A stretch of 64,000 nucleotides of DNA from Candidatus Blautia faecipullorum (GCA_019115125.1 DXEG01000003.1:1-64000); one strand, 5' to 3'; shown: positions 1 through 8,719, counted from the stretch's first letter. Notes: a model not told the origin generated them from the letters alone. Numbers and translations: made by a program.

Positions 1-123
1 CGGAAAGATACAGGGAGAGAGAAAGCGATTGCTGCACATGGCTGGATATTAGAAACCAGTGTAGAAACAAAGCTATTTCAACAAAAAGATAAATCAAAAA
101 GAAAGTTGCCAACGATTACTTGA
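1..123 (+). CDS. C-terminal 40 residues of an unidentified protein (partial)
   Basis: An open frame runs in from the window edge and stops with TGA at 121-123. It reads as a lysine-rich tail ending KRKLPTIT. I do not recognise it. It does not resemble the PASTA-type ending expected if the usual penicillin-binding protein preceded mraY. Its codons are more AT-rich than those of the downstream cluster. It may equally be a chance open frame, because it has no start in view. Confidence 0.25.
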   Translation, partial: RKDTGREKAIAAHGWILETSVETKLFQQKDKSKRKLPTIT

Positions 124-156
124 CAGTAACACGGATACAAGATTTCGTGTAAACCA

Positions 157-186
157 GTTGATAAATCAACGGAAAAGCTTTATACT
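157..186 (+). promoter_or_regulatory. Promoter for mraY with overlapping palindrome
   Basis: TTGATA (158-163) and TATACT (181-186) are separated by 17 bp, a good sigma-A match, about 40 bp before mraY. The -35 lies inside the perfect palindrome GTTGATAAATCAAC (157-170), which could be an operator. An ACACG/CGTGT inverted pair (129-150) lies just upstream. Confidence 0.6.
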
Positions 187-228
187 AAAACAGAATAAAA
201 AACGAAAGAATAGGTAAGAGGTGTGAGG

Positions 229-1185
229 ATGGATTTTCAAGTTGTAATCCCGGTACTGATCTCCTTCGCGGTCAGTGTGATTCTGGGGCCTGTCATCATC
301 CCGTTTCTGAGAAAACTCAAGATGGGACAAACAGAAAGAGCAGAGGGTGTGCAGTCCCATCTGAAAAAAGCCGGCACTCCTACGATGGGGGGAATTATTT
401 TTCTGATCGCGGCAGTGGTGACGGCGCTGTTTTATGTAAAGGACTATCCGGCGGTGATTCCGGTACTGTTTCTGACTCTTGGTTTTGGGATTATCGGCTT
501 TCTTGACGATTATCTCAAGGTTGTGCTGAAACGCTCCGACGGCCTTCTCCCCTGGCAGAAGTTTCTTCTTCAGGTAGTGGTGACGGGGATTTTCGCGTTT
601 TATCTTATTAATTATACCGATATTTCACTGTCCATGAGGATTCCTTTCTGGCCGGATCATTATCTGAACATGGGATGGCTCGCGGTTCCGGTGCTCTTTT
701 TTGCTGTGATCGGTACGGTAAACGGCGTCAACTTTACAGACGGTCTGGACGGCCTGGCTTCCAGTGTAACCCTGATCGTGGCTGTGTTTTTTACAGTGGT
801 TTCCATGGGGCTTAAAGGCGGAGTAGAGCCTATGACGGGAGCTGTTGTGGGCGGACTGATGGGCTTTCTTCTGTTCAACGTATATCCGGCCAAGGTGTTC
901 ATGGGAGATACGGGTTCCCTGGCGCTGGGTGGCTTTGTGGCGGGAACGGCGTATGTTCTGGAAATGCCGCTGTTTATTCTTCTGGTCGGACTGATCTATC
1001 TGGTGGAGGTGCTTTCCGTCATGATCCAGGTCAGCTACTTCAAGGCTACCCACGGCAAAAGAATTTTCAAGATGGCGCCGATCCACCATCACTTTGAACT
1101 GTGCGGCTGGTCGGAAACACGGGTGGTCGCGGTGTTCTCTGTGATCACAGCCGTGATGTGTCTCATCGCGCTGCTGGCTTTATAA
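229..1185 (+). CDS. mraY: Phospho-N-acetylmuramoyl-pentapeptide-transferase
   Basis: MraY transfers phospho-MurNAc-pentapeptide from UDP to undecaprenyl phosphate, making lipid I on the inner membrane face. The protein (318 aa) is polytopic and has the family signatures: GTPTMGG near residue 49, FLDDYLK near residue 90, NFTDGLDGL near residue 170 and the MAPIHHHFE loop near residue 284. ATG 229 is preferred over the in-frame GTG at 223 because AGAGG (217-221) lies 7 nt before it. It opens the dcw run mraY-murD-ftsW-murA-ftsQ-ftsZ, and a sigma-A-like promoter lies just upstream. Length is normal for the family. Confidence 0.97.
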   Translation: MDFQVVIPVLISFAVSVILGPVIIPFLRKLKMGQTERAEGVQSHLKKAGTPTMGGIIFLIAAVVTALFYVKDYPAVIPVLFLTLGFGIIGFLDDYLKVVLKRSDGLLPWQKFLLQVVVTGIFAFYLINYTDISLSMRIPFWPDHYLNMGWLAVPVLFFAVIGTVNGVNFTDGLDGLASSVTLIVAVFFTVVSMGLKGGVEPMTGAVVGGLMGFLLFNVYPAKVFMGDTGSLALGGFVAGTAYVLEMPLFILLVGLIYLVEVLSVMIQVSYFKATHGKRIFKMAPIHHHFELCGWSETRVVAVFSVITAVMCLIALLAL

Positions 1186-1277
1186 AGAGGAAACCCTAAA
1201 GGGTACCTTTATGCCAGAAACAACGGCGGTAAAGAGGAAACCCTAAAGGGTACCTGGATGCCAGAAACAACGGCAGT
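1184..1277 (+). repeat. 47-bp tandem duplication with internal hairpin
   Basis: Two units, 1184-1230 and 1231-1277, differ at only three positions. Each contains the near-palindrome ACCCTAAAGGGT. They fill the mraY-murD gap; the first begins at the mraY stop codon and the second ends just before the murD ribosome site. In RNA they could form two equal hairpins or one long-range pairing. Confidence 0.85.
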
Positions 1278-1288
1278 AAGGAGGTAAT

Positions 1289-2644
1289 ATGAATTTAGCG
1301 GGTAAAAGGGTTCTGGTGTTTGGTTCCGGAAAGAGCGGGATCGGAGCGGCGGAGCTTCTGGGACAGGTTGGAGCTTGTCCGCTTATCTATGACGGAAATA
1401 CAGAAGTTAACAAAGAGGCGGTATTACATAAGATATCCCATGTGAAAAATATGGAAATCTATGCGGGCGAGCTTCCGGAGAAGGTAATGGAAAGTCTGGA
1501 TCTGGCGGTGTTAAGCCCGGGAGTACCCACGGATATTCCTCTGGTAAAGAGCTTTTATGAGCGGGGCATCCCTGTATGGGGCGAGGTAGAGCTGGCTTAC
1601 CGCACAGGCAGAGGAAGAGTTCTGGCGATTACAGGAACCAACGGAAAGACGACGACCACGGCTCTCCTCGGCAGGATCATGAGCGATGCGGAGGATTCTG
1701 TATTTGTAGTGGGAAATATCGGAACTCCGTATACCTCCAAAGCGCTGGAAATGAAGGATGGGTCTGTGACGGTGGCCGAGATCAGCAGCTTTCAGCTTGA
1801 AACCATCGAGGAATTTGCCCCGGAGGTAAGCGCGATCCTGAATATCACGGAGGATCACCTGAACCGCCATCACACCATGGAAGAGTATATCCGGGTCAAG
1901 GAGCTGATCGTAAAAAATCAAAAGCCTGAGAATTACTGCGTCTTAAACTACGAGGACGAGGTGCTTCGCGAATTCGGAAGGCATACTGTACCGAAGACCG
2001 TATACTTTTCCAGCGTGAGGACGCTGGAGGAGGGAATTTTCCTGGACGGGGACCAGATCATTCTGAGAACCGGCGGACAGGAGATCCCGGTGGTCCGGAC
2101 CGGGGAGCTGAAGCTTCTGGGACGGCATAATTTTGAAAATGTTATGGCGGCAGTGGCTATGGCGTATTTCGCGGGCGTACCCATGGAAAGCATCCGCAGG
2201 AGTATCTGCGCGTTTACGGCTGTGGAACACCGCATTGAGTATGTGGCGGAAAAAAAGGGCGTGGCCTATTACAATGACTCAAAGGGAACCAATCCGGATG
2301 CGGCCATCAAAGGGATACAGGCTATGAACCGTCCCACCCTTCTGATCGGAGGCGGTTATGATAAGGGGTCCTGTTATGACGAGTGGCTGAATTCCTTCCA
2401 GGGAAAGGTTCGTTTTCTGGTGCTGATCGGGCAGACAAAGGAAAAAATCCGGGATGCGGCGGAACGTCTGGGCGTCTGCCCCTGTATCCTCTGTGAGGAT
2501 CTGGAGGAGGCAGTCAGAGTCTGCGCGGAAAAGGCCCGGCCGGGAGACGCGGTGCTGCTATCTCCGGCCTGCGCGAGCTGGGGACAGTTCGACAATTACG
2601 AGCAGCGGGGAGATATGTTTAAGGAATATGTGAAAAGGCTGTAA
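1289..2644 (+). CDS. murD: UDP-N-acetylmuramoyl-L-alanine--D-glutamate ligase
   Basis: This cytoplasmic Mur ligase adds D-glutamate to UDP-MurNAc-L-Ala using ATP. The 451-aa protein has an N-terminal Rossmann-like domain (VLVFGSGKSGIGAAELL), the ATP-binding P-loop ITGTNGKTTTT near residue 115, the central-domain motifs EISSFQLE and NITEDHLNRH, and the C-terminal YNDSKGTNPDA motif near residue 327. The start has an AAGGAGG site 4 nt upstream. It follows mraY after the duplicated hairpin unit and is probably in the same operon. Length and motifs are typical. Confidence 0.97.
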   Translation: MNLAGKRVLVFGSGKSGIGAAELLGQVGACPLIYDGNTEVNKEAVLHKISHVKNMEIYAGELPEKVMESLDLAVLSPGVPTDIPLVKSFYERGIPVWGEVELAYRTGRGRVLAITGTNGKTTTTALLGRIMSDAEDSVFVVGNIGTPYTSKALEMKDGSVTVAEISSFQLETIEEFAPEVSAILNITEDHLNRHHTMEEYIRVKELIVKNQKPENYCVLNYEDEVLREFGRHTVPKTVYFSSVRTLEEGIFLDGDQIILRTGGQEIPVVRTGELKLLGRHNFENVMAAVAMAYFAGVPMESIRRSICAFTAVEHRIEYVAEKKGVAYYNDSKGTNPDAAIKGIQAMNRPTLLIGGGYDKGSCYDEWLNSFQGKVRFLVLIGQTKEKIRDAAERLGVCPCILCEDLEEAVRVCAEKARPGDAVLLSPACASWGQFDNYEQRGDMFKEYVKRL

Positions 2645-2668
2645 GAAAGGTTTGTTTTACATAGCTTA

Positions 2669-2730
2669 GAGAAAGAGTTCAGGATCCGGTCCGGAAAACG
2701 GGCAGGGTTTTGGGCTCTTTTATTATGCCT
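2669..2730 (+). terminator. Weak terminator-like hairpin between murD and ftsW
   Basis: AGAGTTCA near 2672 can pair, with two G-U pairs, with TGGGCTCT near 2711-2718, and TTTTATTA follows. The stem encloses a GC-rich loop. It may only attenuate, since the genes on both sides belong to one pathway. The rest of the 190-bp gap shows nothing else I can name. Confidence 0.35.
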
Positions 2731-2834
2731 GTCTGCGGCAGCCTTCATCCGGGCGCTTTGTTGTACGGGCGTCCAGGCATATTTTCCGCCGCCTGCTTCA
2801 TATTTATTAATAACGCGGCGCCGGGAGGCGGACA

Positions 2835-3926
2835 ATGAAGAGCAGCAGAGAGAATAAAACCGGCAGACCGGATCTGGCGCTGCTGGCGCTGGTTCTGGCG
2901 CTGGCGGTCTTCGGCCTTGTGATTCTTTTTAGCGCAAGCGCTTATAATGGAAGCGTGCGGTTCCATGATGCCGCATACTATTTCAAAAAGCAGCTGTTTG
3001 CTACGGCCCTTGGAATGGCAGCCATGTATGTGGTGTCCAGAATGGATTACCATTTTTTTGTTATGCTTGCTCCGGGAGCGTATCTTTGCTCCATGGCCTT
3101 TTCCACTCTGGTACTTTTTGTGGGACGGGAGATCAACGGTTCAAAAAGATGGCTTGATCTGGGCCCTTTGTCCTTTCAGCCGTCGGAATTCGCAAAGGTG
3201 GCGGTGATTCTTTTTCTGGCATGGCAGATCGGCAAAACAAAGAGCGACACCTCCGGAATCTGGTTTATGTGCCGGACAATGCTGACGCTTCTTCCCATCG
3301 TGGGGCTGGTAGGCTCCAACAATCTGAGCACGGCGGTGATCATACTGGGAATCGGGGTGCTTCTGGTCTTTGCGTCCAATCCCAAATATCTGCAGTTTAT
3401 TGGTATGGGCGGGGCGGGTCTTGCTTTTGTGGCGGTTTTTCTGGCCGCGGAAAGCTACCGGCTGGAGCGTCTGGCAATCTGGAGGAATCCGGAAAAATAT
3501 GAGAAAGGTTTCCAGACCATCCAGGGTCTGTACGCCATAGGCAGCGGCGGCCTTTTTGGAAGAGGCCTGGGAAACAGCCTGCAGAAGCTGGGATTTGTCC
3601 CGGAGGCTCAGAATGATATGATTTTTTCAATTATCTGCGAGGAGCTGGGCCTTGTGGGAGCGGGATGCCTGATCGTGATATTCGGACTGCTCCTGTGGCG
3701 TCTTTGTGTAATTTCCATGCATTCCAGAGATCTGGAGGGAGCCCTGGTCAGCGCGGGGATCATGGGACATATGGCTATTCAGGTGATTCTGAATATCTCC
3801 GTGGTGACAAATACCATACCAAATACAGGGATCACTCTGCCCTTTGTCAGTTACGGAGGAACGTCGGTGGTTTTTCTTCTCGCGGAAATGGGGCTGGCCC
3901 TCAGTGTCAGCAGTCACAGGAAATGA
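2835..3926 (+). CDS. ftsW: Peptidoglycan glycosyltransferase FtsW/SpoVE (SEDS family)
   Basis: SEDS proteins polymerise lipid II into glycan strands with a partner class B penicillin-binding protein. This 363-aa protein has about ten membrane segments and family motifs: ILFSASAYN in the first helix, GSKRWLDLGPLSFQPSEFAK near residue 95, the GLYAIGSGGLFGRGLG loop near residue 233, and GITLPFVSYGGTS near the C-terminus. A GGGAGG ribosome site precedes ATG 2835. Position in the dcw cluster argues for FtsW or the sporulation paralogue SpoVE rather than RodA; sequence alone does not separate these. Confidence 0.92.
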   Translation: MKSSRENKTGRPDLALLALVLALAVFGLVILFSASAYNGSVRFHDAAYYFKKQLFATALGMAAMYVVSRMDYHFFVMLAPGAYLCSMAFSTLVLFVGREINGSKRWLDLGPLSFQPSEFAKVAVILFLAWQIGKTKSDTSGIWFMCRTMLTLLPIVGLVGSNNLSTAVIILGIGVLLVFASNPKYLQFIGMGGAGLAFVAVFLAAESYRLERLAIWRNPEKYEKGFQTIQGLYAIGSGGLFGRGLGNSLQKLGFVPEAQNDMIFSIICEELGLVGAGCLIVIFGLLLWRLCVISMHSRDLEGALVSAGIMGHMAIQVILNISVVTNTIPNTGITLPFVSYGGTSVVFLLAEMGLALSVSSHRK

Positions 3927-3972
3927 AAAAACGCATATGATAAATGTAAGAGTCCCTTTGGGAGTGAACGTC

Positions 3973-5277
3973 TTGGACGAAATTCGTGTTACGGGAGGAA
4001 GACCGCTGCGGGGAAATATATCCGTGCAGGGATCCAAAAACGCGGCGCTGCCTATGATGGCGGCGTCTTTGCTTCACCGGGGAATCAGCGTGCTGAGGGA
4101 CTGTCCAAAAATAGCGGACGTATACTGTATGGAAGAGATCCTGAAGGAATTGGGCGCTGTGTCCTGGTGGAAGGGAAAGGATCTGTATCTTGACTGCTCC
4201 CGGGCCGACAAGACAGAAATTCCTGGTGAAAAGACCGGAAAAATGCGTTCTTCCGTGATCTTACTGGGCGCTATGCTGGGGAGAAATGGAAAGGGAGCCA
4301 TGGGCTACCCTGGCGGCTGTGTGATCGGAAAACGTCCCATTGATCTTCATATTTACGCTCTGAGAAGTCTGGGGGCGGCAGTCCGGGAGGGTGAGGAGGA
4401 TATTTCCGCTTCCTGCGTGCGCCTGAAGGGAGCGAAGGTCTGTTTCCCCAAAAGCAGCGTGGGAGCTACAGAGCAGGGGATCCTGGCGGCCGTGCTGGCG
4501 GAAGGGGAAAGTATGCTTATGGGATGCGCCCGCGAGCCGGAAATTATCTGGCTGTGCAGATATCTGAAGGGGATGGGGGCAGAGATTTCGGGGGAAGGAA
4601 GCGGCTGCATCAGGATCCGGGGAGTGAGAGAATTAAAGGGCGGCGACCTGGAGATCCCGGCGGACAGGATCGTAACAGGGACATATCTGTGCGCCGCTGC
4701 GGCCACCCGGGGAAAAATAACAATAAATAATCCCCCGGCGGGAGAAGTGGACGCCTTCCTTAAGGTATATCGGAAAATAGGTGGACAATATGAATGGAAC
4801 AGTGGTAAACTAATAGCTGACGGAAGCGGAGTCGGCTGCCCGCTTCCATACCTGGAAACAGAAATTTATCCCGGCTTTCCTACGGATCTTCAGTCGCCTC
4901 TGATGGCGGTTCTCGCGACGATCCCGGGGAAGAGCCACATAAGGGAAAATATTTTTGAGGACCGGTTTAAGCTTGCCGGCGAGCTGAACAGAATGGGAGC
5001 CCGGGTTACCGTTTCGGGGCGGGACGCCTGGATACAGGGGACGGATTCCCTTACCGGATGCAGGGTGGAGGCTGAGGAGCTGAGAGGCGGCGCTGCTCTG
5101 ATACTGGCCGCGCTGGCGGCGGAGGGCGAGACTGTGATCAGCGGCTGCTCCTATATCCGGCGGGGCTATGAACATATATGCCGGGATCTTGCGGCCGTAG
5201 GCGGCCGGATTGAGGAGAAGACAGGAAAAGTTTTATATGAGAACATCCAAATACAGGAAAAAAATAACATTAACTAA
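3973..5277 (+). CDS. murA: UDP-N-acetylglucosamine 1-carboxyvinyltransferase
   Basis: MurA adds enolpyruvate from PEP to UDP-GlcNAc, the first committed peptidoglycan step. The fold is the EPSP-synthase-like double barrel. Visible motifs are VQGSKNAALPMMAAS at the N-terminus and PGGCVIGKRPIDLH, whose Cys is the usual fosfomycin target. I chose a TTG start at 3973 because GGGAG (3960-3964) lies 8 nt upstream and it gives MDEIRVTGG, like homologues. An in-frame ATG at 3937 has no well-placed site. Clostridia often carry two MurA genes; this is the copy in the division cluster. It is 434 aa and overlaps ftsQ. Confidence 0.92.
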   Translation: MDEIRVTGGRPLRGNISVQGSKNAALPMMAASLLHRGISVLRDCPKIADVYCMEEILKELGAVSWWKGKDLYLDCSRADKTEIPGEKTGKMRSSVILLGAMLGRNGKGAMGYPGGCVIGKRPIDLHIYALRSLGAAVREGEEDISASCVRLKGAKVCFPKSSVGATEQGILAAVLAEGESMLMGCAREPEIIWLCRYLKGMGAEISGEGSGCIRIRGVRELKGGDLEIPADRIVTGTYLCAAAATRGKITINNPPAGEVDAFLKVYRKIGGQYEWNSGKLIADGSGVGCPLPYLETEIYPGFPTDLQSPLMAVLATIPGKSHIRENIFEDRFKLAGELNRMGARVTVSGRDAWIQGTDSLTGCRVEAEELRGGAALILAALAAEGETVISGCSYIRRGYEHICRDLAAVGGRIEEKTGKVLYENIQIQEKNNIN

Positions 5278-6526
5278 AAATCAGAAAAAGATGATCATTG
5301 GATTGTCGGCGGCAGGTCTTCTTGCGGGAATCGTTTTTTTCTTTACATACTTTCATGTGGAAAATGTGGAGGTTATGGGCAGTGAGCATTATACTGAGGA
5401 AGAAGTGAAGGAAATGATCCTGCGGGGGCCTATGGCCTCCAATTCTGTTCTGGCGCCGCTCCTTTACACGAAGGACGACGCCGGAGATATTCCGTTCGTG
5501 GAAGGTTTTTCGGTGACCAGAACCAGCAGAAATACCATTGTGGTCAGTGTCCGTGAGAAAAAGGCGGTGGGATGCATCCCTTTTTTGGACAACTATGTTT
5601 ATTTTGACAGAAACGGTATTTTTATCGAGGGAGAGCAGACAAGAGATGAAACCGTGCCTTTTTTTGACGGCATACAGGTGGACGCGGTAGTAATGGACGA
5701 GGAGCTTCCTATTGAAGATACGGTGCTGAACACAGCGGTGGCGCTGTCAACGATTTTTGCCAAAAACGATATGATCCCTGATCATATACAGTTCGGCGAC
5801 AATAATGCCATCAGCCTTCTTTACGGCGACATCACCGTGATGCTGGGAAAGGATCAGTATCTGGAGGATAAAATGACCCGGGCCATCGCCATTCTCCCGC
5901 AGCTTGACGGGCAGAAAGGAATTCTCCATCTGGAGAATGTGACCAATTCCGTAAAAACCATTACCTTTGAAGCGGAAATAGAGGAAGTGACTGCCGAGAA
6001 CTGGACGGGCGGCTATGACGAATATGGCGAATATACCGGAGACGGAGAGTATGATGAGAACGGAAAATATGTAGGCCCGAAGCCGATGACCGCTCTGGAT
6101 TACGCCCTGGAAAGCTGGGTGGGCGGTTACGACGAGGAGGGCGATTATACAGGAGAAGGAGAGTATGACGCCAGCCTGAATTATGTAGGACCCAGACCCA
6201 CTCAGGAAACCATGGACGCTATGGGAGACTGGACCGGAGGCTATAATGAAGAGGGCGGATTTACCGGAAGCGGTGAATATGACCGTGAGGGTAATTATGT
6301 AGGCCCGAATCCGGGAGTCTCAGGTACAGATGAAGGAGAGGGAGAAGAGGACGGGCAGGATTACGCTGACGGCGGTTATTCGGAGGATTCCTACGACGAG
6401 GATCTGTACAGCGGGGATTCCTATGACGAGGACCTGTACAGCGGGGATTCCTATGATGAGGGAAGCTATGACGGCTATTATGATGAAGAAGCCTACAGCG
6501 AGGACGGTTACAGCGAGGATCTTTAA
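5237..6526 (+). CDS. ftsQ: Cell division protein FtsQ/DivIB with unusual C-terminal repeats
   Basis: FtsQ/DivIB is a single-pass divisome protein linking the early ring to the FtsL-FtsB/DivIC and FtsW-FtsI synthase. The start overlaps murA by 41 nt. Residues about 19-40 form the membrane helix, followed by a POTRA domain (FHVENVEVMGSEHYTEEEVKE) and the beta domain. From residue 256 there are three 38-residue repeats built on W-x-GGYDE-x-G-x-YTG-x-GEYD-x5-YVGP, then a tail rich in Asp, Glu, Tyr, Gly and Ser. This tail makes the protein 429 aa, much longer than most DivIB proteins. The repeats should lie outside the membrane. Confidence 0.88.
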   Translation: MRTSKYRKKITLTKNQKKMIIGLSAAGLLAGIVFFFTYFHVENVEVMGSEHYTEEEVKEMILRGPMASNSVLAPLLYTKDDAGDIPFVEGFSVTRTSRNTIVVSVREKKAVGCIPFLDNYVYFDRNGIFIEGEQTRDETVPFFDGIQVDAVVMDEELPIEDTVLNTAVALSTIFAKNDMIPDHIQFGDNNAISLLYGDITVMLGKDQYLEDKMTRAIAILPQLDGQKGILHLENVTNSVKTITFEAEIEEVTAENWTGGYDEYGEYTGDGEYDENGKYVGPKPMTALDYALESWVGGYDEEGDYTGEGEYDASLNYVGPRPTQETMDAMGDWTGGYNEEGGFTGSGEYDREGNYVGPNPGVSGTDEGEGEEDGQDYADGGYSEDSYDEDLYSGDSYDEDLYSGDSYDEGSYDGYYDEEAYSEDGYSEDL

Positions 6527-6578
6527 ACGCTTTGTGACGAAAATTAGTGAAAAAAGTATAAAAAAACAAAAATAATAG

Positions 6579-6607
6579 TTGATTAATTGAAAGAAAAAAT
6601 ATATGAT
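6579..6607 (+). promoter_or_regulatory. Promoter for ftsZ
   Basis: TTGATT (6579-6584) and TATGAT (6602-6607) have a 17-bp spacer in the AT-rich gap between ftsQ and ftsZ. A separate promoter would allow FtsZ to be made at a higher level than the rest of the cluster. Confidence 0.6.
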
Positions 6608-6661
6608 ATACTATATGCAGGTATATACGATAACAATCGGGGAAATAAAGGAGGAAGTACA

Positions 6662-7825
6662 TTGTTAGAGATTATGTCAAATGAAGCCGAGTCTTCTGCC
6701 AAGATTATTGTCATTGGCGTAGGCGGGGCTGGAAATAATGCTGTGAACAGAATGGTGGAAGAGACCATCGGCGGAGTAGAGTTTGTAGGTGTCAATACTG
6801 ACAAGCAGGCTTTGACTCTTTGTAAAGCTCCAACAGTACTTCAGATTGGTGAGAAGATAACGAAGGGCCTTGGCGCCGGAGCACAGCCGGAGGTTGGTCA
6901 GAAGGCCGCTGAAGAGAGCATAGAAGATGTAAAACAGTTAATGGAAGGCGCGGATATGGTATTTGTCACCTGCGGAATGGGCGGCGGTACCGGAACCGGA
7001 GCGGCGCCTGTGATCGCGGCCGCGGCTAAGGAAATGGGTATTCTGACGGTAGGCGTTGTGACCAAGCCCTTCCGTTTTGAAGCGAAGACCCGCATGAACA
7101 ATGCTCTCGCGGGAATTGATAATCTGAAGAAAGCAGTGGACACACTGATTGTGATCCCTAATGATAAATTATTGGAGATTGTTGACCGCCGGACGACTAT
7201 GCCGGAGGCTCTCCGCAAGGCGGACGAGGTTCTCCAGCAGGCAGTACAGGGCATTACAGACCTTATCAATCTGCCGGCTCTTATTAATCTGGACTTCGCG
7301 GATGTCCAGACGGTTATGACAGATAAGGGAATCGCCCATATCGGTATCGGAGAGGCAAGAGGAGACGACAAGGCTATGGAAGCCGTACAGCAGGCAGTAT
7401 CCTCACCGCTTCTTGAAACGACCATTAAGGGTGCGACTCACGTTATTATCAATATCTCGGGAGATATCTCCCTTATGGACGCAAATGATGCCGCAAGCTA
7501 TGTACAGGAGCTTACCGGAGACGACGCGAATATTATCTTTGGCGCTATGTATGATGATTCTGTCGCGGATTACGCAAGGATCACGGTTATCGCTACCGGC
7601 TTGTCGGATGCGACTTCCAAACCGGCGTCATCCCTCGGGGGAAGAAGCACTTCTCCGTTTTCAGTAAGGAAGCCGGCTTCCGCCGCGGGCTCATCTGTTC
7701 AGAGCGGACTGAACATGCCGACCTTTACTATGCCGTCCATGCGTTCCAATCTGGGCCCGAAGGTACCTTCCAGTACAGTACAGAAAAAGGACATTCAGAT
7801 TCCGGATTTCCTTAAAAACAGATAA
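6662..7825 (+). CDS. ftsZ: Cell division protein FtsZ
   Basis: FtsZ is the tubulin-like GTPase that forms the cytokinetic ring. The 387-aa protein has [17 protein letters not shown] near the N-terminus, the tubulin signature [10 protein letters not shown] near residue 107, the T7 loop region [11 protein letters not shown], and the conserved C-terminal peptide [10 protein letters not shown] that binds membrane tethers. I chose TTG at 6662 ([10 protein letters not shown]) because AAAGGAGG (6647-6654) lies 7 nt upstream; ATG 6674 would be too far from it. The gene has its own promoter and ends before a strong terminator. No ftsA lies nearby, as is usual in this group. Confidence 0.97.
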   Translation: MLEIMSNEAESSAKIIVIGVGGAGNNAVNRMVEETIGGVEFVGVNTDKQALTLCKAPTVLQIGEKITKGLGAGAQPEVGQKAAEESIEDVKQLMEGADMVFVTCGMGGGTGTGAAPVIAAAAKEMGILTVGVVTKPFRFEAKTRMNNALAGIDNLKKAVDTLIVIPNDKLLEIVDRRTTMPEALRKADEVLQQAVQGITDLINLPALINLDFADVQTVMTDKGIAHIGIGEARGDDKAMEAVQQAVSSPLLETTIKGATHVIINISGDISLMDANDAASYVQELTGDDANIIFGAMYDDSVADYARITVIATGLSDATSKPASSLGGRSTSPFSVRKPASAAGSSVQSGLNMPTFTMPSMRSNLGPKVPSSTVQKKDIQIPDFLKNR

Positions 7826-7855
7826 AAAATCAGAGAATGAAACATACTTAACATA

Positions 7856-7887
7856 AAAAGGACGCTGCAGATCCGCAGCGTCCTTTT
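7856..7887. terminator. Bidirectional terminator between ftsZ and the DUF1540 gene
   Basis: GGACGCTGC (7860-7868) pairs perfectly with GCAGCGTCC (7875-7883), flanked by AAAAA on the left and TTTT on the right. It can end both the plus-strand ftsZ transcript and the converging minus-strand gene. Confidence 0.85.
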
Positions 7888-7953
7888 AACAGCCATGACC
7901 GTATCAGATCATGAAGCCTTCTCTGACCGCGCCCGCCGTCAGCAAAAAAGATT

Positions 7954-8277
7954 TCAGCACTTACATGCGAAAGTGCTGCATTTCGTGTCCTGACAGGTAC
8001 AGGCATTATGGCCGGCAATATCGATAGCGGCCGCAGTGCATTTACAATGTTCGTTATAGGTACATTCTTTTGCCTTGCAGTCGATCTGGATCTTTTCACA
8101 GCCGCAGTGATCCTGGGAAGAGTTTGTGACAGAGTCAGACCCCTGTTCCCGGAAGCTTTCGCAGCAGGTCTCGTCCGAACAGCGTGCCGTGGAGCCGGAC
8201 ACTTCGATGGATCCTCTGGAACAGAGCTGATCCTTGTTGTAAATACAGGTGATTGCGCTGCAGTTAAGAACTGTCAT
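7954..8277 (-). CDS. DUF1540 cysteine-rich protein
   Basis: This is a 107-aa Cys-rich protein with two DUF1540-type modules. The first begins LNCSAITCIYNKDQLCSRG near the N-terminus and ends CSDETCCESF; the second begins IDCKAKECTYNEHCKC and ends CQDTKCSTFACKC. The regular cysteines suggest metal binding or redox-stable folding, but the family has no settled function. The start has AAGGAGGG placed well upstream on the minus strand. It stands alone, converging on ftsZ. A longer open frame extends upstream to 8382 but lacks a ribosome site. Confidence 0.85.
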   Translation of the reverse strand: MTVLNCSAITCIYNKDQLCSRGSIEVSGSTARCSDETCCESFREQGSDSVTNSSQDHCGCEKIQIDCKAKECTYNEHCKCTAAAIDIAGHNACTCQDTKCSTFACKC

Positions 8278-8340
8278 GATTATGCCCTCCTTGTTCTTTT
8301 TTCTGTGAGACAGGACGTGATATTCCTGTACACTTCTTCT

Positions 8341-8436
8341 AGTATTGTAACAGTTCAGCCCGCGCCATTCGTAAAACCGCACTGCGTGCTTACTGTGGCT
8401 AACACCACTGTATGGCTGAACTGTTACCTAGTATTT
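8341..8436. repeat. Inverted-repeat element, copy A
   Basis: GTAACAGTTCAGCC (8347-8360) is repeated exactly in inverted form as GGCTGAACTGTTAC (8414-8427), enclosing 53 bp. AGTATT also occurs near both outer ends. Related arms occur at 9979-10021 and 21261-21348, so this is a dispersed family. It lies between the divergent DUF1540 gene and infC operon. Confidence 0.8.
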
Positions 8437-8466
8437 GCAGAAAAGTAAAAGATATTCAAAAAACAC

Positions 8467-8495
8467 TTGACTTTGTATCAGGGCCATGATATTGT
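8467..8495 (+). promoter_or_regulatory. Promoter of the infC-rpmI-rplT operon
   Basis: TTGACT (8467-8472) and TATTGT (8490-8495) are 17 bp apart. The start of transcription would be near 8502, giving a leader of about 215 nt before infC. Confidence 0.6.
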
Positions 8496-8501
8496 TATAC
8501 A

Positions 8502-8719
8502 GAACGTTAAAACAAAGCAGAGTTCCGCTCTCACCTCAGCGCACATTGGATGCGGCTCGGGTTTATATGCACACATGGTTTTTCCGTGTATCAGTGGGTA
8601 TAATTGGGTGAGGATGCTGTCCGCACTTTTTTTATTGTGTAAAGACAGCGGCGGCAGGCTTTTTTGAGGATGGCGGATAGTCATGGTTTATCATTTATCA
8701 GGTATGGAGGTGTACTACA
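8502..8719 (+). ncRNA. Structured leader of the infC operon (candidate L20-type autoregulatory leader)
   Basis: Leaders of infC-rpmI-rplT operons in Firmicutes bind ribosomal protein L20 and attenuate transcription. This leader has CTCACC near 8530 able to pair with GGTGAG near 8608, an inner AGCGCA/TGCGGCT stem, a CACAC/GTGT stem, and then GTCCGCACTTTTTTT and GGCAGGCTTTTTT, two U-rich stretches suited to termination. A GCTGTC/GACAGC pairing spans the first U run. I have not folded it, and family membership rests on position. Confidence 0.45.

Noticed and set aside
8008-8448. 146-codon plus-strand frame opposite the DUF1540 gene
   Set aside because: DUF1540 cysteine pattern on the minus strand is clear; the plus frame runs through the inverted-repeat element.
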